A DNA stretch of 64,000 nucleotides from Candidatus Melainabacteria bacterium (GCA_023250155.1 JAHFBG010000002.1:418483-482482), one strand, 5' to 3'; counted from the first letter of the stretch, positions 11,601 to 23,300 are shown. Numbers and translations are program-made. The notes: generated by a model not told the origin, from the letters alone.

Positions 11601-14600
11601 GCATCAATTCCAGAGAATCCAGTATTTTTTACAGTAATTTCTACTTGACTAACAGGACGTGAGGTCTTTAGAAATCTAAAAATTAAATTGCCATTAGTAT
11701 CTCTTGTTGTAATATTGATTTCACTAATAGTCTCCCCTATTTGATTTCCACTAGCATCTTTTAAAACTATTGATTTAATATTGTTTGGAGAATATATTTC
11801 CTTTATAAAGAGAGAATCTGTTAAGGTTGGCATTGAAAATGTTACAGAGAGTTTTGTTTCTTGTCCTATCTGAGGTATCCACGCTTTATTTTCAGGGCAA
11901 AGATATGAAGAGCAATCTGGTGCACCTACTACATTTGAAGCTGGAGAAGATGTGCTATATGAACTCGTTGCTGTAGCACTAGCTGCCCACTGTTCATCAA
12001 TACAAATGTGAGAACCATTAGGAGGTGATGGTGGATATATAGGAGTTCCTGTTATATCTACAAGAGAGCTACAGATATTTGGATAATCTTTATAACAAAT
12101 TTTAACTTGTGTATTAGGTCTAATATTAGGATTGAACCCAGGAGTTATTGCACTTAGACCAATTCCAGTACTTATAGGAGGAGGAGAAAAAGCATCATTA
12201 GTAGAGGATTTTACAGAGAAGTCATAGGATACATTATTGTGTTCTAAATATAAGACTTCAGGTGATGTGGTAGGAAAATAAATCCTGGTTAAATTAGGAG
12301 GTGAAAGAGATATACCTGATGAACTAGAAGCTACTGATATACAACTATTATTTTGGCAAGATTGTCCACTTGAACAGTGAATATTTGTACAACAATTTCC
12401 AGTTACACATAAACCATTACATAAGATTTGTCCCATTAGACATGTGCAATTATTATTTTGACAGACTTGTCCATTTGAACAATAATCATTTGAACAGCAA
12501 TTTCCATTCACACATGCACCGCTGCATAAAAGCTGACCACCTAGACATGCGCAGGTATTGTTTTGACAGGCTTGTCCATTTGGACACTCTATACTTGTAC
12601 AACAATTTCCAGTCTTACATGAGCCATTGCAAGAGATTTGTCCAGTAGGGCATTGAGGTGTACCAGATGAACCACAAAGACAATATGCAAACTTAGTGTG
12701 ACTTATGTCATTAGGATCAGCTGAACCAGTAATAGTTTTTGTAGCTGATGCAAATTTGCAAGTATTATTAGAGCACTCACTTGTCCAATAATTCCAGGGT
12801 AGATCTGGTGCCATTATAGGAAACTCACTAAGTGCAGGTAGCCTACCACCATTTAGTTTACAGAAAACATTTGCATCATTCCACGTGAATCGTTGTTGTG
12901 TTGGTTGAGAAGAAAAAGGACAACCTGAAGAAATACCAGGAAAGCCTGTACGCTTTCCTGAAACAGTAACTAAACTACTGCAGACATCAGAATAATCTTT
13001 ATAGCAAAGCTTTACTTTGTCTCCTTCTTTCAGATTAGCTGGAATAAGTGTTTCATAAAATGGAATATAGTTAGCACCTGTTGTTGGAGATGAGAGTATA
13101 CCACCAGAAAGGATCTCTTCATTTGAAGGTGATTGTAAAATTACACTCAAAGGTTTATTTCTAAAGAAGTCTATATAGAGAAAACCTCCTGAAAAAGTTA
13201 CGTCACCTAATACTGGAGGTAGTATTTTAGATGTGCTCCCATCCCTTATACAAAGCACTGGGTTTGTACCTATGCTTGAAGAACCTTGAGCATTTCTAGT
13301 AGGATTATAAGTAGTATGATAAGTTAGAGAACCAGAACTTGTAGCTATTGCATCTGTAGATGACCAGAAAGATTGATTGATATTAAAATTTAAATGTTTA
13401 CCATTAAAATCTAAATCACCTGTAATAGGTACAATAGTCATAAATTCATTAATAGATGGTATTCTCCAGTCATCAAAACCATTAACTATCAGTCTTTGAC
13501 AATAATCTACAGCATGAGGATAACTCAAAGGAGTAGTTGAAGCATTTCCCCAAACAAGAGAAGTTATAAGATCTTTACAGCCACCCTCTTCAGTATTAAA
13601 TGCTGAATCGTTTATTTTACAAGCCAGCGAGCTAGCTGTAATGCCAGAAGAAGAACCTAATATATAACCATAAGGATTTAATTCAAGAACCGGGCTTATA
13701 GTATGGTTTGGATCTTTTGCATCAAAACCAGTAGAGAAAATATAAGCTTTATTTTTATTTGTATCCCATACACTGGTACTAGATGTAATAAACAAACTGC
13801 TTGATACAGAACCTACATGTACAAGGGTTTCAAGAACAGGATCAAATTCAAAAACAAAAATATCGGTAGCAGAAGTACCAGCATTAGCACCTGTATTATA
13901 ATAACCATAGACATAGATTTTTTTCTTTACTGAGTTCCATGAGATATAAACAGGATAGATTTTCATAGGAAAAGTAGCAACTTTTTGTACTGATTTTGAA
14001 GACAAATTAAATTCATAAATATTGCTAATATCAGCACTATAAGCTCTGTTGTTAATGGGGTTCCAAATGATTGGATTTCCTAATCCACTAAGACCAGAAA
14101 CTATTTTTGTAACAGATGGTATTGCAGGATTAAATTCTAGAATCTCAGAGCTACTATAGCCACCAAAAAGATAAGCTACATTTCTCTTAGTATCCCAAAC
14201 ACTAGTGTACTCTGGAGTAACAATCACTGTTCTTGTACCCGAAACCCTTGTACCCATAGCTTTCATACGGTCGACTAGTTTTCCTGCATCATCTACTTCC
14301 TCAAAATGAGGACCAGACAGGATATATTCAGGGAGATTTGCAATTGTACGAATAGTATTATTAGTAGGATCAAATTCACTGATTTCTCTAGAAGTATTTG
14401 AATACTGTGTAATAACAAAACCATTTGCATATGTTTCTGGTGCTTGCACAATGCCAGTCTCAGATTTTTTTCCACCAAAGATATATGCTTTATTATTCTT
14501 TGGATCCCATACAGCTGAAGTTCTGTACTTTGGTGATGGAAGGTTAGAAACTACCTTAGTATTTTCTGATACTGGATCGTATTCAAGTATTGCACTTGTG

Positions 14601-17023
14601 GGGGAATAATCTAGAGGATTTTTTCCACCAATAATATATGCTTTATTATCTCTTGAATTCCAAATTGTTGAAGAATCCTCTCTTGATGGTATTTCTTTTT
14701 TCTTTATTAGAGAAGGTATGGAATTAGAACTGTATGGTGGTGTAGCAGTTATCCATTCTGATTTCTTTTCCCAGGTAAGATTTAATGTTCCTGAAAAAGA
14801 AATATCTGGACCATCTATATAGTAATAAGTTATTGGAGCTTGATTTTGTCGCTCTGGTTCTAGTAAAAATAATTTTCTATATACTGAATAGTTTGGACCA
14901 GTATCAAATTTCAATATTTCTATTTGTGCATTTTGATTGGTTATTTCTATGTATGTGTTTTGACTGGTTTTTTGAGTGGTTTGATTAGGGAGGAAAATAT
15001 TAGCTAAGTATTCTTCTGAAGAAGTGGTGGTTCCAGTAAGCCTAGGATTTGAAGCTATGTATTCTTGATATTCTTCTTGAGAAAAAGTTTTTAAAGCAAA
15101 TCTAGTCCTGCTCAATTCTGTGATTTTCAGAGGTATGATAGTGCCCGTAGGAGTACGGATAGAAGCGCTTTTTGGAACATCTCTTTGTATAGAAGAATCT
15201 GAAGATGATTTAGGACCACAAGTAGAACTATTAGTAAGAAGAGTGACTATATAAGAACCAGTAGAGTCTTTCGTAACAATGTCACTCTTTCCATCTTCAT
15301 TAAAATCATTTGTTGCAATAAGAGATGTCGCTGAATTAAAAGTACCAAAAGTTGATGGATCTTTAAATGTACCATCTCCATTTCCTGGAAATATTACAAT
15401 ATGGCTTCCACCACCAGTAGTAGCAATATCAATCAATCCATCTCCATCAAAGTCACTAGCTACAATATTTTCACCATAATAAGGATTTGTAGCAGGAACA
15501 CCTTTTGAAACATTAAAGGTAGAGTTACCTTTTCCAAGTAGTATTGTAATAAAATTAGTCTTCATCTGATTAGTATAAGCATCAGTTGAACTAATAGCAA
15601 TGTCTCGTATTCCATCATTATTAAAGTCACTTGTTGTAACTGTATTTATAGTAGGGAGACCAAAAGGGAAATAGGTGTTAATGTCGCTTTCAATAGGCTT
15701 GCATTGTACATTTTCATTTCCTGAACATATTACTAAATTATTGGCATATCCAATCGTAACAAGATCATTTATTCCATCATTGTTTATATCACCTATATTG
15801 CTAGCTTTTGTGCTAGAAACATTGTAATGATTGTCATAATTAGTAATTTTAGTTGCAGTAAATGAAAGAGAGCACATAACAATAAAACCACCACTGGATG
15901 ATGAGCTTGAAGACATGGTGCTTCCTGATGAAGAACTGCTAGAAGATGAGCTTGATGAAATCATTCCTGCTAATACTATTGGTGATAAAGAATTTGTTAC
16001 ACCTGTGATGGTATATGGGTTTTGTCTTGTTGTTGTTATCACAGTACAATTATTTCCAGCATAGCTACAATGATATAAATCAAAATTGTCTAGTGTTTTA
16101 TTTTGAAGATATGAAGGATTAATATCTACTCTTACTGTATAAGGTCCATTTGCTCCATTTATATCAGTTACATCAAATGATTGAAATATTGATCTTGTAG
16201 AATCACTCCAGCTTATATTTCCATTAAATGATCCTACAGTCAGCATTGCATTTGAATTTGTGGAAGATGCATAGATCGTGTTGTTGTTTATAGTTGTTGA
16301 AACTATACCTAAACCACTTGATGAGGGACATGGATTTCCACTTATATAGGTGTTTCCATATTGATCCATACAAAAATAATCAGTACTCATCATTCCACTG
16401 CTAGAAGAAGAACTACTTGATCCCAAACAAAATCCACTTCTAATTCTTCCAAGAGTTCCATTTAAACAAAGAGGTTCTGAGATATTATTTGCAGATGAAC
16501 ATAATTTCATGTCACTTGCATCATCACACTTAAATGTTCCATTTAGACAGGCTGCTCTGCCATCAGTACAAAGAGGGATTTCGCTAGGATTTATATTTCC
16601 GCATCTTGCAATTCCTATTTTTCCTAAAGCAGAATTGATACAAATAGGTTCTGAGTCGTTGTTGTTTTGAGTACAGAGTTTTGTAGAATTAGCTTCACAA
16701 GATGAAAAAAGATTTGAATTAGTACATTTAGCCATACCATCCTCACAAATTGCTCTATTGGGGGAAGTTACAGAAAAAGAAAAATTTTGAAAGGACATAG
16801 TAGAAGCAGAAAGCTCATGAGATTTAGATTTGCGACGCTTGTTAGAACGGGTTTTAAGATCTTTTACGATAGAATCTTCATCATCTACTTGAGCCATAGC
16901 CTTACCAGGGGCTTTAAAAAGATTTCTGTAATTAATGTCAAATATTACAAGTGTTGGTAAGTTAAAAACTAAGACCATTATTAGGCTAATGAGAGGGCGT
17001 ATGGTTTTTAGTTTATTTTTCAT
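5672..17023 (-). CDS. Giant modular secreted protein B (~3,783 residues)
   Basis: This is the longest gene in the window. I chose the ATG at 17023 (MKNKLKTIRPLISL) because it aligns with the paralogues; an in-frame ATG seven codons upstream lies inside a palindromic element. The signal region ends near AMAQ. Domains in order, with rough residues: Cys-rich head 95-200; a ~105-residue repeat module 245-350, recurring once later here and once in protein C; four FG-GAP repeats 388-604; kelch-like 780-1115; DUF1566-like pieces 1130-1265 and 1365-1452; knottin-like Cys repeats 1457-1560; discoidin-like 1674-1815; He_PIG 2302-2389 and 2709-2794; kelch-like stretches to about 3765, including copies of YYSSDGITWTEAGN. 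Polyserine linkers separate many modules. No C-terminal membrane segment or LPXTG motif is seen. A surface or extracellular binding role is inferred. Confidence 0.92.
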   Translation of the reverse strand: MKNKLKTIRPLISLIMVLVFNLPTLVIFDINYRNLFKAPGKAMAQVDDEDSIVKDLKTRSNKRRKSKSHELSASTMSFQNFSFSVTSPNRAICEDGMAKCTNSNLFSSCEANSTKLCTQNNNDSEPICINSALGKIGIARCGNINPSEIPLCTDGRAACLNGTFKCDDASDMKLCSSANNISEPLCLNGTLGRIRSGFCLGSSSSSSSSGMMSTDYFCMDQYGNTYISGNPCPSSSGLGIVSTTINNNTIYASSTNSNAMLTVGSFNGNISWSDSTRSIFQSFDVTDINGANGPYTVRVDINPSYLQNKTLDNFDLYHCSYAGNNCTVITTTRQNPYTITGVTNSLSPIVLAGMISSSSSSSSSSSGSTMSSSSSSSGGFIVMCSLSFTATKITNYDNHYNVSSTKASNIGDINNDGINDLVTIGYANNLVICSGNENVQCKPIESDINTYFPFGLPTINTVTTSDFNNDGIRDIAISSTDAYTNQMKTNFITILLGKGNSTFNVSKGVPATNPYYGENIVASDFDGDGLIDIATTGGGSHIVIFPGNGDGTFKDPSTFGTFNSATSLIATNDFNEDGKSDIVTKDSTGSYIVTLLTNSSTCGPKSSSDSSIQRDVPKSASIRTPTGTIIPLKITELSRTRFALKTFSQEEYQEYIASNPRLTGTTTSSEEYLANIFLPNQTTQKTSQNTYIEITNQNAQIEILKFDTGPNYSVYRKLFLLEPERQNQAPITYYYIDGPDISFSGTLNLTWEKKSEWITATPPYSSNSIPSLIKKKEIPSREDSSTIWNSRDNKAYIIGGKNPLDYSPTSAILEYDPVSENTKVVSNLPSPKYRTSAVWDPKNNKAYIFGGKKSETGIVQAPETYANGFVITQYSNTSREISEFDPTNNTIRTIANLPEYILSGPHFEEVDDAGKLVDRMKAMGTRVSGTRTVIVTPEYTSVWDTKRNVAYLFGGYSSSEILEFNPAIPSVTKIVSGLSGLGNPIIWNPINNRAYSADISNIYEFNLSSKSVQKVATFPMKIYPVYISWNSVKKKIYVYGYYNTGANAGTSATDIFVFEFDPVLETLVHVGSVSSSLFITSSTSVWDTNKNKAYIFSTGFDAKDPNHTISPVLELNPYGYILGSSSGITASSLACKINDSAFNTEEGGCKDLITSLVWGNASTTPLSYPHAVDYCQRLIVNGFDDWRIPSINEFMTIVPITGDLDFNGKHLNFNINQSFWSSTDAIATSSGSLTYHTTYNPTRNAQGSSSIGTNPVLCIRDGSTSKILPPVLGDVTFSGGFLYIDFFRNKPLSVILQSPSNEEILSGGILSSPTTGANYIPFYETLIPANLKEGDKVKLCYKDYSDVCSSLVTVSGKRTGFPGISSGCPFSSQPTQQRFTWNDANVFCKLNGGRLPALSEFPIMAPDLPWNYWTSECSNNTCKFASATKTITGSADPNDISHTKFAYCLCGSSGTPQCPTGQISCNGSCKTGNCCTSIECPNGQACQNNTCACLGGQLLCSGACVNGNCCSNDYCSNGQVCQNNNCTCLMGQILCNGLCVTGNCCTNIHCSSGQSCQNNSCISVASSSSGISLSPPNLTRIYFPTTSPEVLYLEHNNVSYDFSVKSSTNDAFSPPPISTGIGLSAITPGFNPNIRPNTQVKICYKDYPNICSSLVDITGTPIYPPSPPNGSHICIDEQWAASATATSSYSTSSPASNVVGAPDCSSYLCPENKAWIPQIGQETKLSVTFSMPTLTDSLFIKEIYSPNNIKSIVLKDASGNQIGETISEINITTRDTNGNLIFRFLKTSRPVSQVEITVKNTGFSGIDAVKLRCTTISCTDSDYGKNYGEKGSITLDAEFGHSTHDDSCLINHLTNPSYVSECSGQNCFLFENLCEAYLGDKLNGGTTIQCSSCKDGACLTYTDSALFGKCKIVSGPGIFTSYTTWTQAEAACRNNNSRLPSEEELYHLEDLKDDWYWTNDCKIIDGISKCKYAYSLDMLTPPLGMLSYYGSSNTVAMGACVSCVSSSSTKLNNNKILASSLNENAALKIESFSGNVSLGDSSKQVLQSFNVSDTNGLNGPYTIKADIDPIYLQGRTLNNLDLYHCNNTGNNCTVITTGRENPYTLVGKTDSLSPIVVAGSLASPCADTDGGMNYGIKGTVSFPGIAETYTDACMLNNNPVESCQNCKLDEYYCLPNASLSQEYYLRANREEIPCKSCTLGKCSDLEPAPTLNSASINNNTLTIEYLKNNSFDTIIKSDLDEILYDDRIGNYIQPTTTKKTISFQAFQVKANTKIKLCYLNYSTVCSQAVTVVGIAPPPPPPELSITSSTSLPDGTLNSSYSYSLLAMNGSPPYSWSWIAGSLPFGLSLNTNGTVSGTPSQAGSFSPTIKVTDSTNKSVQQSFSIKINSNNSTSSTSGSSQCGISIRSETLPKAEYSISTWNPNNGKAYIFSSKTYEYSPSTSMIVTKSEVLPSYGASAALNPSTNKIYFFGGYNNVTNTAYTNKIVEYDPATSIITTKTETLPSNIGQTAAVWDPITNKAYIFSISSNDIGQIFEYDPTTSTLTIKPETLTGLRFKISCAVWDSTNNKAYIFSDSGQIFEYTPSTSKVNKRTEKVLNTRSIGNFAVWNPINNKAYLFGSYFNDEGTSINKVIEYDPAAFKVSIKDESLPFDLQSQVGTTFAPSTIWATTTNKAYIFGGATDASGTGYIIEYSPCETSLLSSSSSGTLPLVITSPTDLPDGNINNFYSQTLGALYGSPQYNWSWYEGSLPVGLSLNPNGLLSGTPSQAGTFKISAKVTDSMSQAVYKSFTIKINSPDSTSSTSGAPQCGISVQDKTQTLPFGASSALDPATNKVYVFGGRANGQLISTILEYNLNSPYPYSTTKGALPAPRDNSSAVWNPDTKTAYIFGGADSMGYLGDILEYDPVTYMIGVVGALPLPRASTCSVWDPINHKAYIFGGIDNTGTLNQIVEYDPTFSTSIRAYVRPETLPIKKYLASAVWNPNVNKAYIFGGGNVVNGTRINSNQILEYDPLMHEIKTREETLPSSRILTSSIWNSVANKAYIYGGSDDTVNFNQILEYDPAASVVSNRVTISPETLPSGRVSTIAAWDSINNKTYIFGGYDHTGYLNQVVEHRYCSGTATDGIYWKHAGDLTYEGSNLSSVFFNNKIYTLGREFNSTGVSTQKLLTRVEGENWNITNLSNQPVLPFGPLVVFNNKLWIVPSQGIPNTAQKVFYSNDGITWTEAGNNSFPVALRDFTVLSFNNKLWVIGGYSSIYSRKVYYSSDGITWTEAGNDSLPIPLIKHSSVVFNNKMWIIGGIDSYLNGTDSRKVYYSSDGITWTEAGNNALPLPMKLHASVVFNNKIWVIGGAGSSSDKVFYSSDGINWSNACATLLPFSAIYHSALEYNNKIWVIDPTLKRAIYSVPTTCSFPSSGGTCNPLSCPAQQGCSYINPTYQYHNSCLVNCGTLNCPQPSSSSSSGTFICSGNSITSKSTFSPYSPRGGSTTAYDPVTRKVYIFGGGSYETSKQILEYNPLTNSVIAKSATLPTGRSSSKAVLYQDQNTSKIYILGGRDGTSSGTSYNTDGPYSNQILAYDPSTDMITVDSNLPQALVQFAAAYSPLTRSIYTFGGSFGSSLPYWTNAIYKYDPLAMTTTQVNILPSPRDESSAVWCPLTNKIYVIGGMTSQNNIIEFNPLDNSVTQKSTMVDLRRDKGIAWNPICKRIVIYTVTNPALSPAISQILEYDPVLDKLYRRNEQIPASIPNYSTLWAENKGYIFGINDILEHNACNCTLQEIPNIFPSSSSGG

Positions 17024-17073
17024 TGTTTCGGAGAGACGTTGCATGCAACGTCTTTACGAGGATCGTAGAACCG
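17024..17073. repeat. Single palindromic unit before giant gene B
   Basis: One copy of the palindrome GACGTTGCATGCAACGTC sits directly before the start codon, flanked by GGAGA and TTTACGAGGATCG. It contains an in-frame ATG that would add seven residues, and it leaves no recognisable Shine-Dalgarno sequence. Confidence 0.75.
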
Positions 17074-17290
17074 GCCAAAAGAAACCAAAACAAATGTGAT
17101 TTGATTTTTTCATTTGAGTTGATTGTTTTTAGTTGTTAGCAAATCCAAAATGTTACTTTTAGATAATGCTATCCCTAATATGCCCATGAAACAGAGAATT
17201 AGTTAAATGTTAATTAAAAAGGCATGTGATAGAGAGGTTAAGTTTATTTAATGTAGTTTTTTGTGATTTTTGTAATGTTTTGGTTAAGAT
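17074..17290 (-). promoter_or_regulatory. Triplicated upstream block, copy B
   Basis: Second copy of the block upstream of the giant genes, with the shared core at 17153-17191. It ends close to the stop codon of giant gene C, so this intergenic region came with the duplicated gene. It is the likely promoter or 5' UTR of giant gene B. Confidence 0.65.
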
Positions 17291-17309
17291 AGAATTTTAC
17301 TTATAGTAG

Positions 17310-20300
17310 CTAAATCATTATGGGACCACAAAAAAGTAGCACAGCATCAATGCCTTCATAACCACTAATAGCTGTATTTATTTTTACAGATGCAACAGGG
17401 ATGTTTGTAATAGGAAAACTTATACGAAGTCCATGATTTAAGTCATTACAAGAAGTAGTATCTGTAAAATCAGCTGGTGATGTTACAGTTTTAATAATAT
17501 TATTATTTGAATCATAAAAGACTATGCTCTTAACTGCACCGGGAGTATATGATTCAAGAATATTAATGCTATATGCATTACATGGTTGTGAAAATGAAAC
17601 AGTTACTGACTCTGGGTTTGGGCTATCAGTAGAAGGAGTCCAATAACATGCAGTACTTGACATACACTGTGTACAATCACCACGCTCAAGAGCCTTTGAG
17701 GCAGGATATCCAGAATATGTAGATGAAGCACTAGCAGTACCACTAGCCCATTGTTCACCTATAAAAACTTTGCAAGGAGTATATTCAAGAATTTGATCAT
17801 TAATACTCCCACCAGGATTATTACCCCCAATAATATAAAACTTTTCAGAAATTGGATTCCAAAGAAGTGATGTCGATGATCTGGCTGTAGGAAGTTTTTC
17901 AGACTTAGTTTTTATTACTCCAGAAACTGGATCATATTCAAGTATCTGATCATAGTATGTAACTGTTGCAGGAGTGGTAGTAGTCAAACCAAAACCACCA
18001 ATAATATAAATTTTACGTGCAAGAGGGTCCCATACTGTACTTGCAGTAGACCTACTAGAAGGGAGTTTCTCAGGTCTAGTTGTTATTTTATTAGTAGAAG
18101 CATTAGGATCATATTCCACGATTTGATTAGAAATAGTATTAAAGAGATAAGCTTTATTTCTTACTGTATCCCAAACAGCAGAAGCTGCTATAAAACCAGA
18201 TGGAAGAGTTTCCAATCTTATAAGTAAGGTATTAGCGATAGGATCATATTCAAGAATTTGTTGTGGAGAAGAGTTCTCACCAGTATTACCACCACTAAAA
18301 ATATAAAACTTCTTTCTAGCAGAGTCCCAAACAGCACTACTAACTAACAAATTTTGAGGGAGAGTTTTTGTTATTTGAGTAATCTTTAACGTAGCAGGAT
18401 CAAATTCAAATATTTTATTGTATATAAGATCTGTTAATGCTCCTCCAAAAATGTAAGCTTTATTTGTAATAGGACACCAAACCACTACTCGACCAAGTCT
18501 TTGATTTGTATCTGACCAGGTTTTAATAGTAGGACCATTGGGATAAGGAGAAGGATTAAATTCTGCAATTACTTGCTCTCCTTGGAAAATATAAGCTTTA
18601 TTATTAACAGTGCTCCAAATTGCAGGATTAAATGCTACTTGTCCAATAAGAGTTTTAGGGTGAGTAGTTATTGTTCCATCTAAGACACAAGAAGATTTTA
18701 TTTCATTAGAAGAAATAGTACAATTGTTTTTTTGACAAGTTAATCCACTGTTACATTCTGAATCATTACAACAGTTTCCAATTACACAATTACCATTGCA
18801 TAAAATAGTTCCACTGGGACATACACAAGTGTTATTTTGACAAGTCTGTCCACTAGAACATTGAGTATTTGTACAACAATTGCCAACCTTACAAATACCG
18901 TTACATAATACCTGTCCGGTTGGGCATGCACAATTATTATTTTGACAAATTTGCCCATTTGAACATTCAGTATTTGTACAACATGTTCCTGTCACACAAA
19001 TCCCATTACACAAGATCTTTCCGCTTGTACATCCTGAAGAACTTGATGAACTACTAGAGCTTGATGACGTTGTTAAACAAGGATCAGCAAAATAATTCAG
19101 TAAAATACATTGTCCATTTGTACAATTATATTTCTGATAAGTCATTCCATTAGAGCAAGTACCAATTGGGCAAGGACTGTTTGCAGTACAAACGAAAGAA
19201 CCACTACTAGATGATGAACTACTGGAAGATGTCATACCGCCTGATGATGAGCTGCTTGAAGAACTTACAAAGTCTTGACAAGCACCATTAGTACAACTAG
19301 AGCAAGATACAAGAGATGAAACACTATTATTGTTTGCATCACAGAAAAATTCAACTATATAACAACCTTCTCCATTACAACTACCTATAACAGAACCTCC
19401 TCCGCAAAAATCAGAAGAGGTATTTATTTGCCCATTTGAAAGATAAGTAACAGTACCTTTTATACCTTTTTTGTCCCCACCATCTGAATCACTACAAGGA
19501 AGAATACTTCCTGATGATGAGCTTGAAGAAGTCTGTATGCAATGATAGTTCTGACAGAAATATCCGAGAGGGCATTTATAGTTGTCACAGCAGTTTCCAC
19601 TTACACATGTTCCATTACACGAGATCTGTCCGCTTGGGCATCCTGAAGAACTTGAAGAAGATGAACAGTTGTATCCAGGGGAGTAAGTAAACAATGGTTT
19701 TGCTTGACAAAAGCCGCTTGCCCAAAGCGTTGAATAAGCATTGTATGGATCACTAAATGAACAAATTCCTTGTCCACTAGTAAGCGACCATGCAGAAAAT
19801 CTATAATTGCAATTTGGCTTAGCTTGAAGAAGAACAGCTACTGGAGGGCTTCCAGAAAATGGACAGCTTTGAGTGACAGAGTCAAATGAGGGATTTACCC
19901 CACAACCTGCTTTTCCTTGAGCCGGATTATCAACATAAAGAGAGATATAACCGTTTGATATAGAAGAACCACTTGAACTTGATGAGCTTCCACTTGGCAG
20001 TATTCCGCTTGAGGATGAGGAGCTTATAAGAGTAGTTCTTCCTACTACTAATATTGGTGATAAAGAGTTCGTTTGACCTATAAGTGTATATGGAGCTTGT
20101 CTACTTGTTGTTATAGATGTGCAATTAGTCCCTGTATTACTGCAGTGATATAAATCTAAATCGTTTAAGTTTTTACCGTAAAGATATCCAGCATTAACAT
20201 CTACTCTTATAGTATAGGGACCATTTGTTCCAATGGAGTCGTTGATATTAAATTTTGATAATATTTCTTTTGATGAGTCGCTTAAGGTTATGTTTCCACT

Positions 20301-23300
20301 ATAAGTACTTATATTAAATAAGGCATTTTTATTTTGAGCAAAAGCATTAACCGTATTATTGTCTATAGTTGTAGTGTTTGAAATATTTATAAAAAAGGTC
20401 TTTTCAACCCCACCATTATATGAAGCATCAGAAACCCAAACCCTATAAACAAATGAGCCAGATAATGTTGGTGTTCCGCTCAGTACTCCATTCGTACCAA
20501 GTGATAATCCCGGCAATGTAGACTCTAATATTTGCCATGAATAAGGAGGCTTTCCACCTGTAGCTTGGAGAGTATAACTATATGGCACATTATATTTACC
20601 TTCAGATAAAGTAGAATTGCTTATTATAGTTAATTCTCCCGAGGATGAACTTGACGAAGACGAACTTGAAGAAGATGTTATGCCTCCTGATGAGGAGCTT
20701 GAATTACAAATACAATAAACTGAGTTAGAGGCTTGAGTAAGATCATAGGAGCCAATATAACTTTTATCAGGAGCAGCAAAAACATTCCTACCACCACTAC
20801 CGTCATTAGTCCAGTAATATTTTCCATCTTTTGGTGCATTTATAGGAAATTCATTTAAGAGTGGTAATCTGCCATTATTTATTTTACAAAAATCATTTGC
20901 ATCGCTCCAACGCATTGGTGATGGTGCAATGAACGGACAACCCACTGGAGACGGGGTTCGTATACCTGAAATAGTAACCACTCGACTGCAAATATTAGGA
21001 TAATCTTTATAACAAAGCTTAACAAGCAAACCACCTTTAACAGAAAGTGGAAGGTTCTTTAGAGCAATACTACCTAAACCTTCTAAAGCTGGACCACAAA
21101 GATTACGTCCAGAGCTAGTTCCAGAAAACAAATCTTCACCAGAAGCTGATTTTAAAACAGTACATAATGAGTTAGGTATTAAATACTTTATAGTTAGAAA
21201 GTCTGAAGTGTTTGAATTATCATACCCAACAAAAGCTGCATCTTCTAAAACAGAAGGTGATATTGAATAGTTAGATTGGTCTCTTATACATAGTGTTGGA
21301 TTTGTAGTTATGCTTGGGTTTTGAGTTCTAGTATTAGGATTAAAAGTGGCATGATAAGTTAGTATTCCAGAGCTTGTAGATGCAGTTTCTGTAGATGACC
21401 AGAAAGATTGCTCTGTATTTAAGTTCAAATGTTTAGTATTAAAATCACCTATTATAGTTGTAAACTCACTAAGAGATGGCAATCTCCAATCACTAAAACC
21501 ATTCACTACAAGTCTTTCACAATAATCTAATGCTTGATTGTAACTTAAAGGAGTATTTGAAGTGTTCCCCCAGACAAGAGATGTGAAAAAATCCTTACAA
21601 CCACCGGATTCAGTATTAAATGCTGAATCATTTATTTTACAGCTTGTCTGACTTGCTGAAATACCAGAAGAAGAACCTATAGTAGAGCTACAAGGATTTA
21701 ATTCCAGAAATGGTTCTGGCAGGGAACTAAGACTAGAAGCACTAGGAATTAAATAAGCAGTATTTTTATTAGCATTCCACAGGTTAGAAATAAGTAATGG
21801 ATCTTCTTTGAAAGCACCTACTTGTACAAGAATTTCATTGACAGGATCAAATTCAAAAACTAAAGTACCAAGTTTTTGCTGGTTAAGATTTGTACTGCCA
21901 TAAATACAAATTTTCTTATTAGATGAGTTCCAAGAAATATAAACAGGAGACATTTGAATAGGAATACTACCAACTTTTTGTAGTGATTTTGAAGGTGGAT
22001 TAAACTCAAAAAGATCCCCTTGAGTACTAATAGCATAAGCTCTATTATTTATAGGGTTCCAAGTGACTCCATGTAGATAAGGAAGATCTTGGCTGGAAAT
22101 AACTTTAGTGACAGCTGATGTGATAGGATTAAACTCTAAAATATCATTTATACCACCACCAGAACCACAAACCCCACCATAACCACCAAAAAGGTAAGCT
22201 ACATTTCTACTTGTATCCCAAACACTATGTCTAACTTCCCAATTAGAAATCTTTATTAGACCTGAACCTGTAGTTATATTAGCATTTGAAGTATCACGAA
22301 ACTCTGGTAAATATGAAACTATACGAGTAGCGTTGTTCAGTGGATTAAACTCAACTATTTCTCTTAGAGCTGCAGGATTAAGCATCCAAACAAAACCAGG
22401 AGTAATAAGTTCTTCTTTAGTTGGGACATAACATGGAGTAGAACCTTGCCCACCAAAAATATATCCTTTATTATTTTTTGTATCCCATACTGCAGATGTA
22501 ACAGACCTTGGTGATGGTAGATAAGAAACCACTCTAGTATTTTCAGTAGTTGGATTATATTCAAGTATTTCATTTGTAAGTGGTGGAGAAGTAGTAGATT
22601 TACCCCCACCGATAATATATCCCACATTGTTAATTGAGTTCCATACAGTAGAGAAATTATAAAGTTCTGCAGATATACCTTTTGTTTTTTTAGTTAGAGA
22701 AGATACACAAATAGGATTTGATGATGAGCAGATCTGTTCAAATTTTTCTTTCCAACGAATATCTAAGAACTTGTCAATAGAAGAAATATAATAAGAGGGT
22801 GCATATTGATCTTGAGTTTGTGGTGTTACTGTTGATTTTAAATGTGTTTGATATTCTGATTTATATGGAATCAATGCTTCTAGTCGAGGTCTTTCTGTAT
22901 TCACAAATATTGCAGAGTCGGGTGGTTTAGGTAAGAAAATATTAATTAAGTATTCTCCTTGTGAACCACCAATAGAATCTAAAACAAACCTACTTTTACT
23001 TAGTTCTGTAATTTTTAATGAACCACCTAGACTAGCTTCTGTTGGAATATATCTTTGTATATAAGAACATTGAATGCCTGATGAAGAGTTTGGATAAGTG
23101 GTTCCACTAGAACTGGACGACGATGAAGTAGAAGAAGTACAACAATACCAAGATTGAGTACAAGCTGTTCCTACATATGTACAATTAGGTGATCCTACTA
23201 TTTGTGATTGTGAAAGTAGAATCTGACCTGCTGGACATATGATAGGTGGGGGACAAGTGATCCCACTTGAAGAACTAGAAGAGCTTGTCCCCAAACAAAA

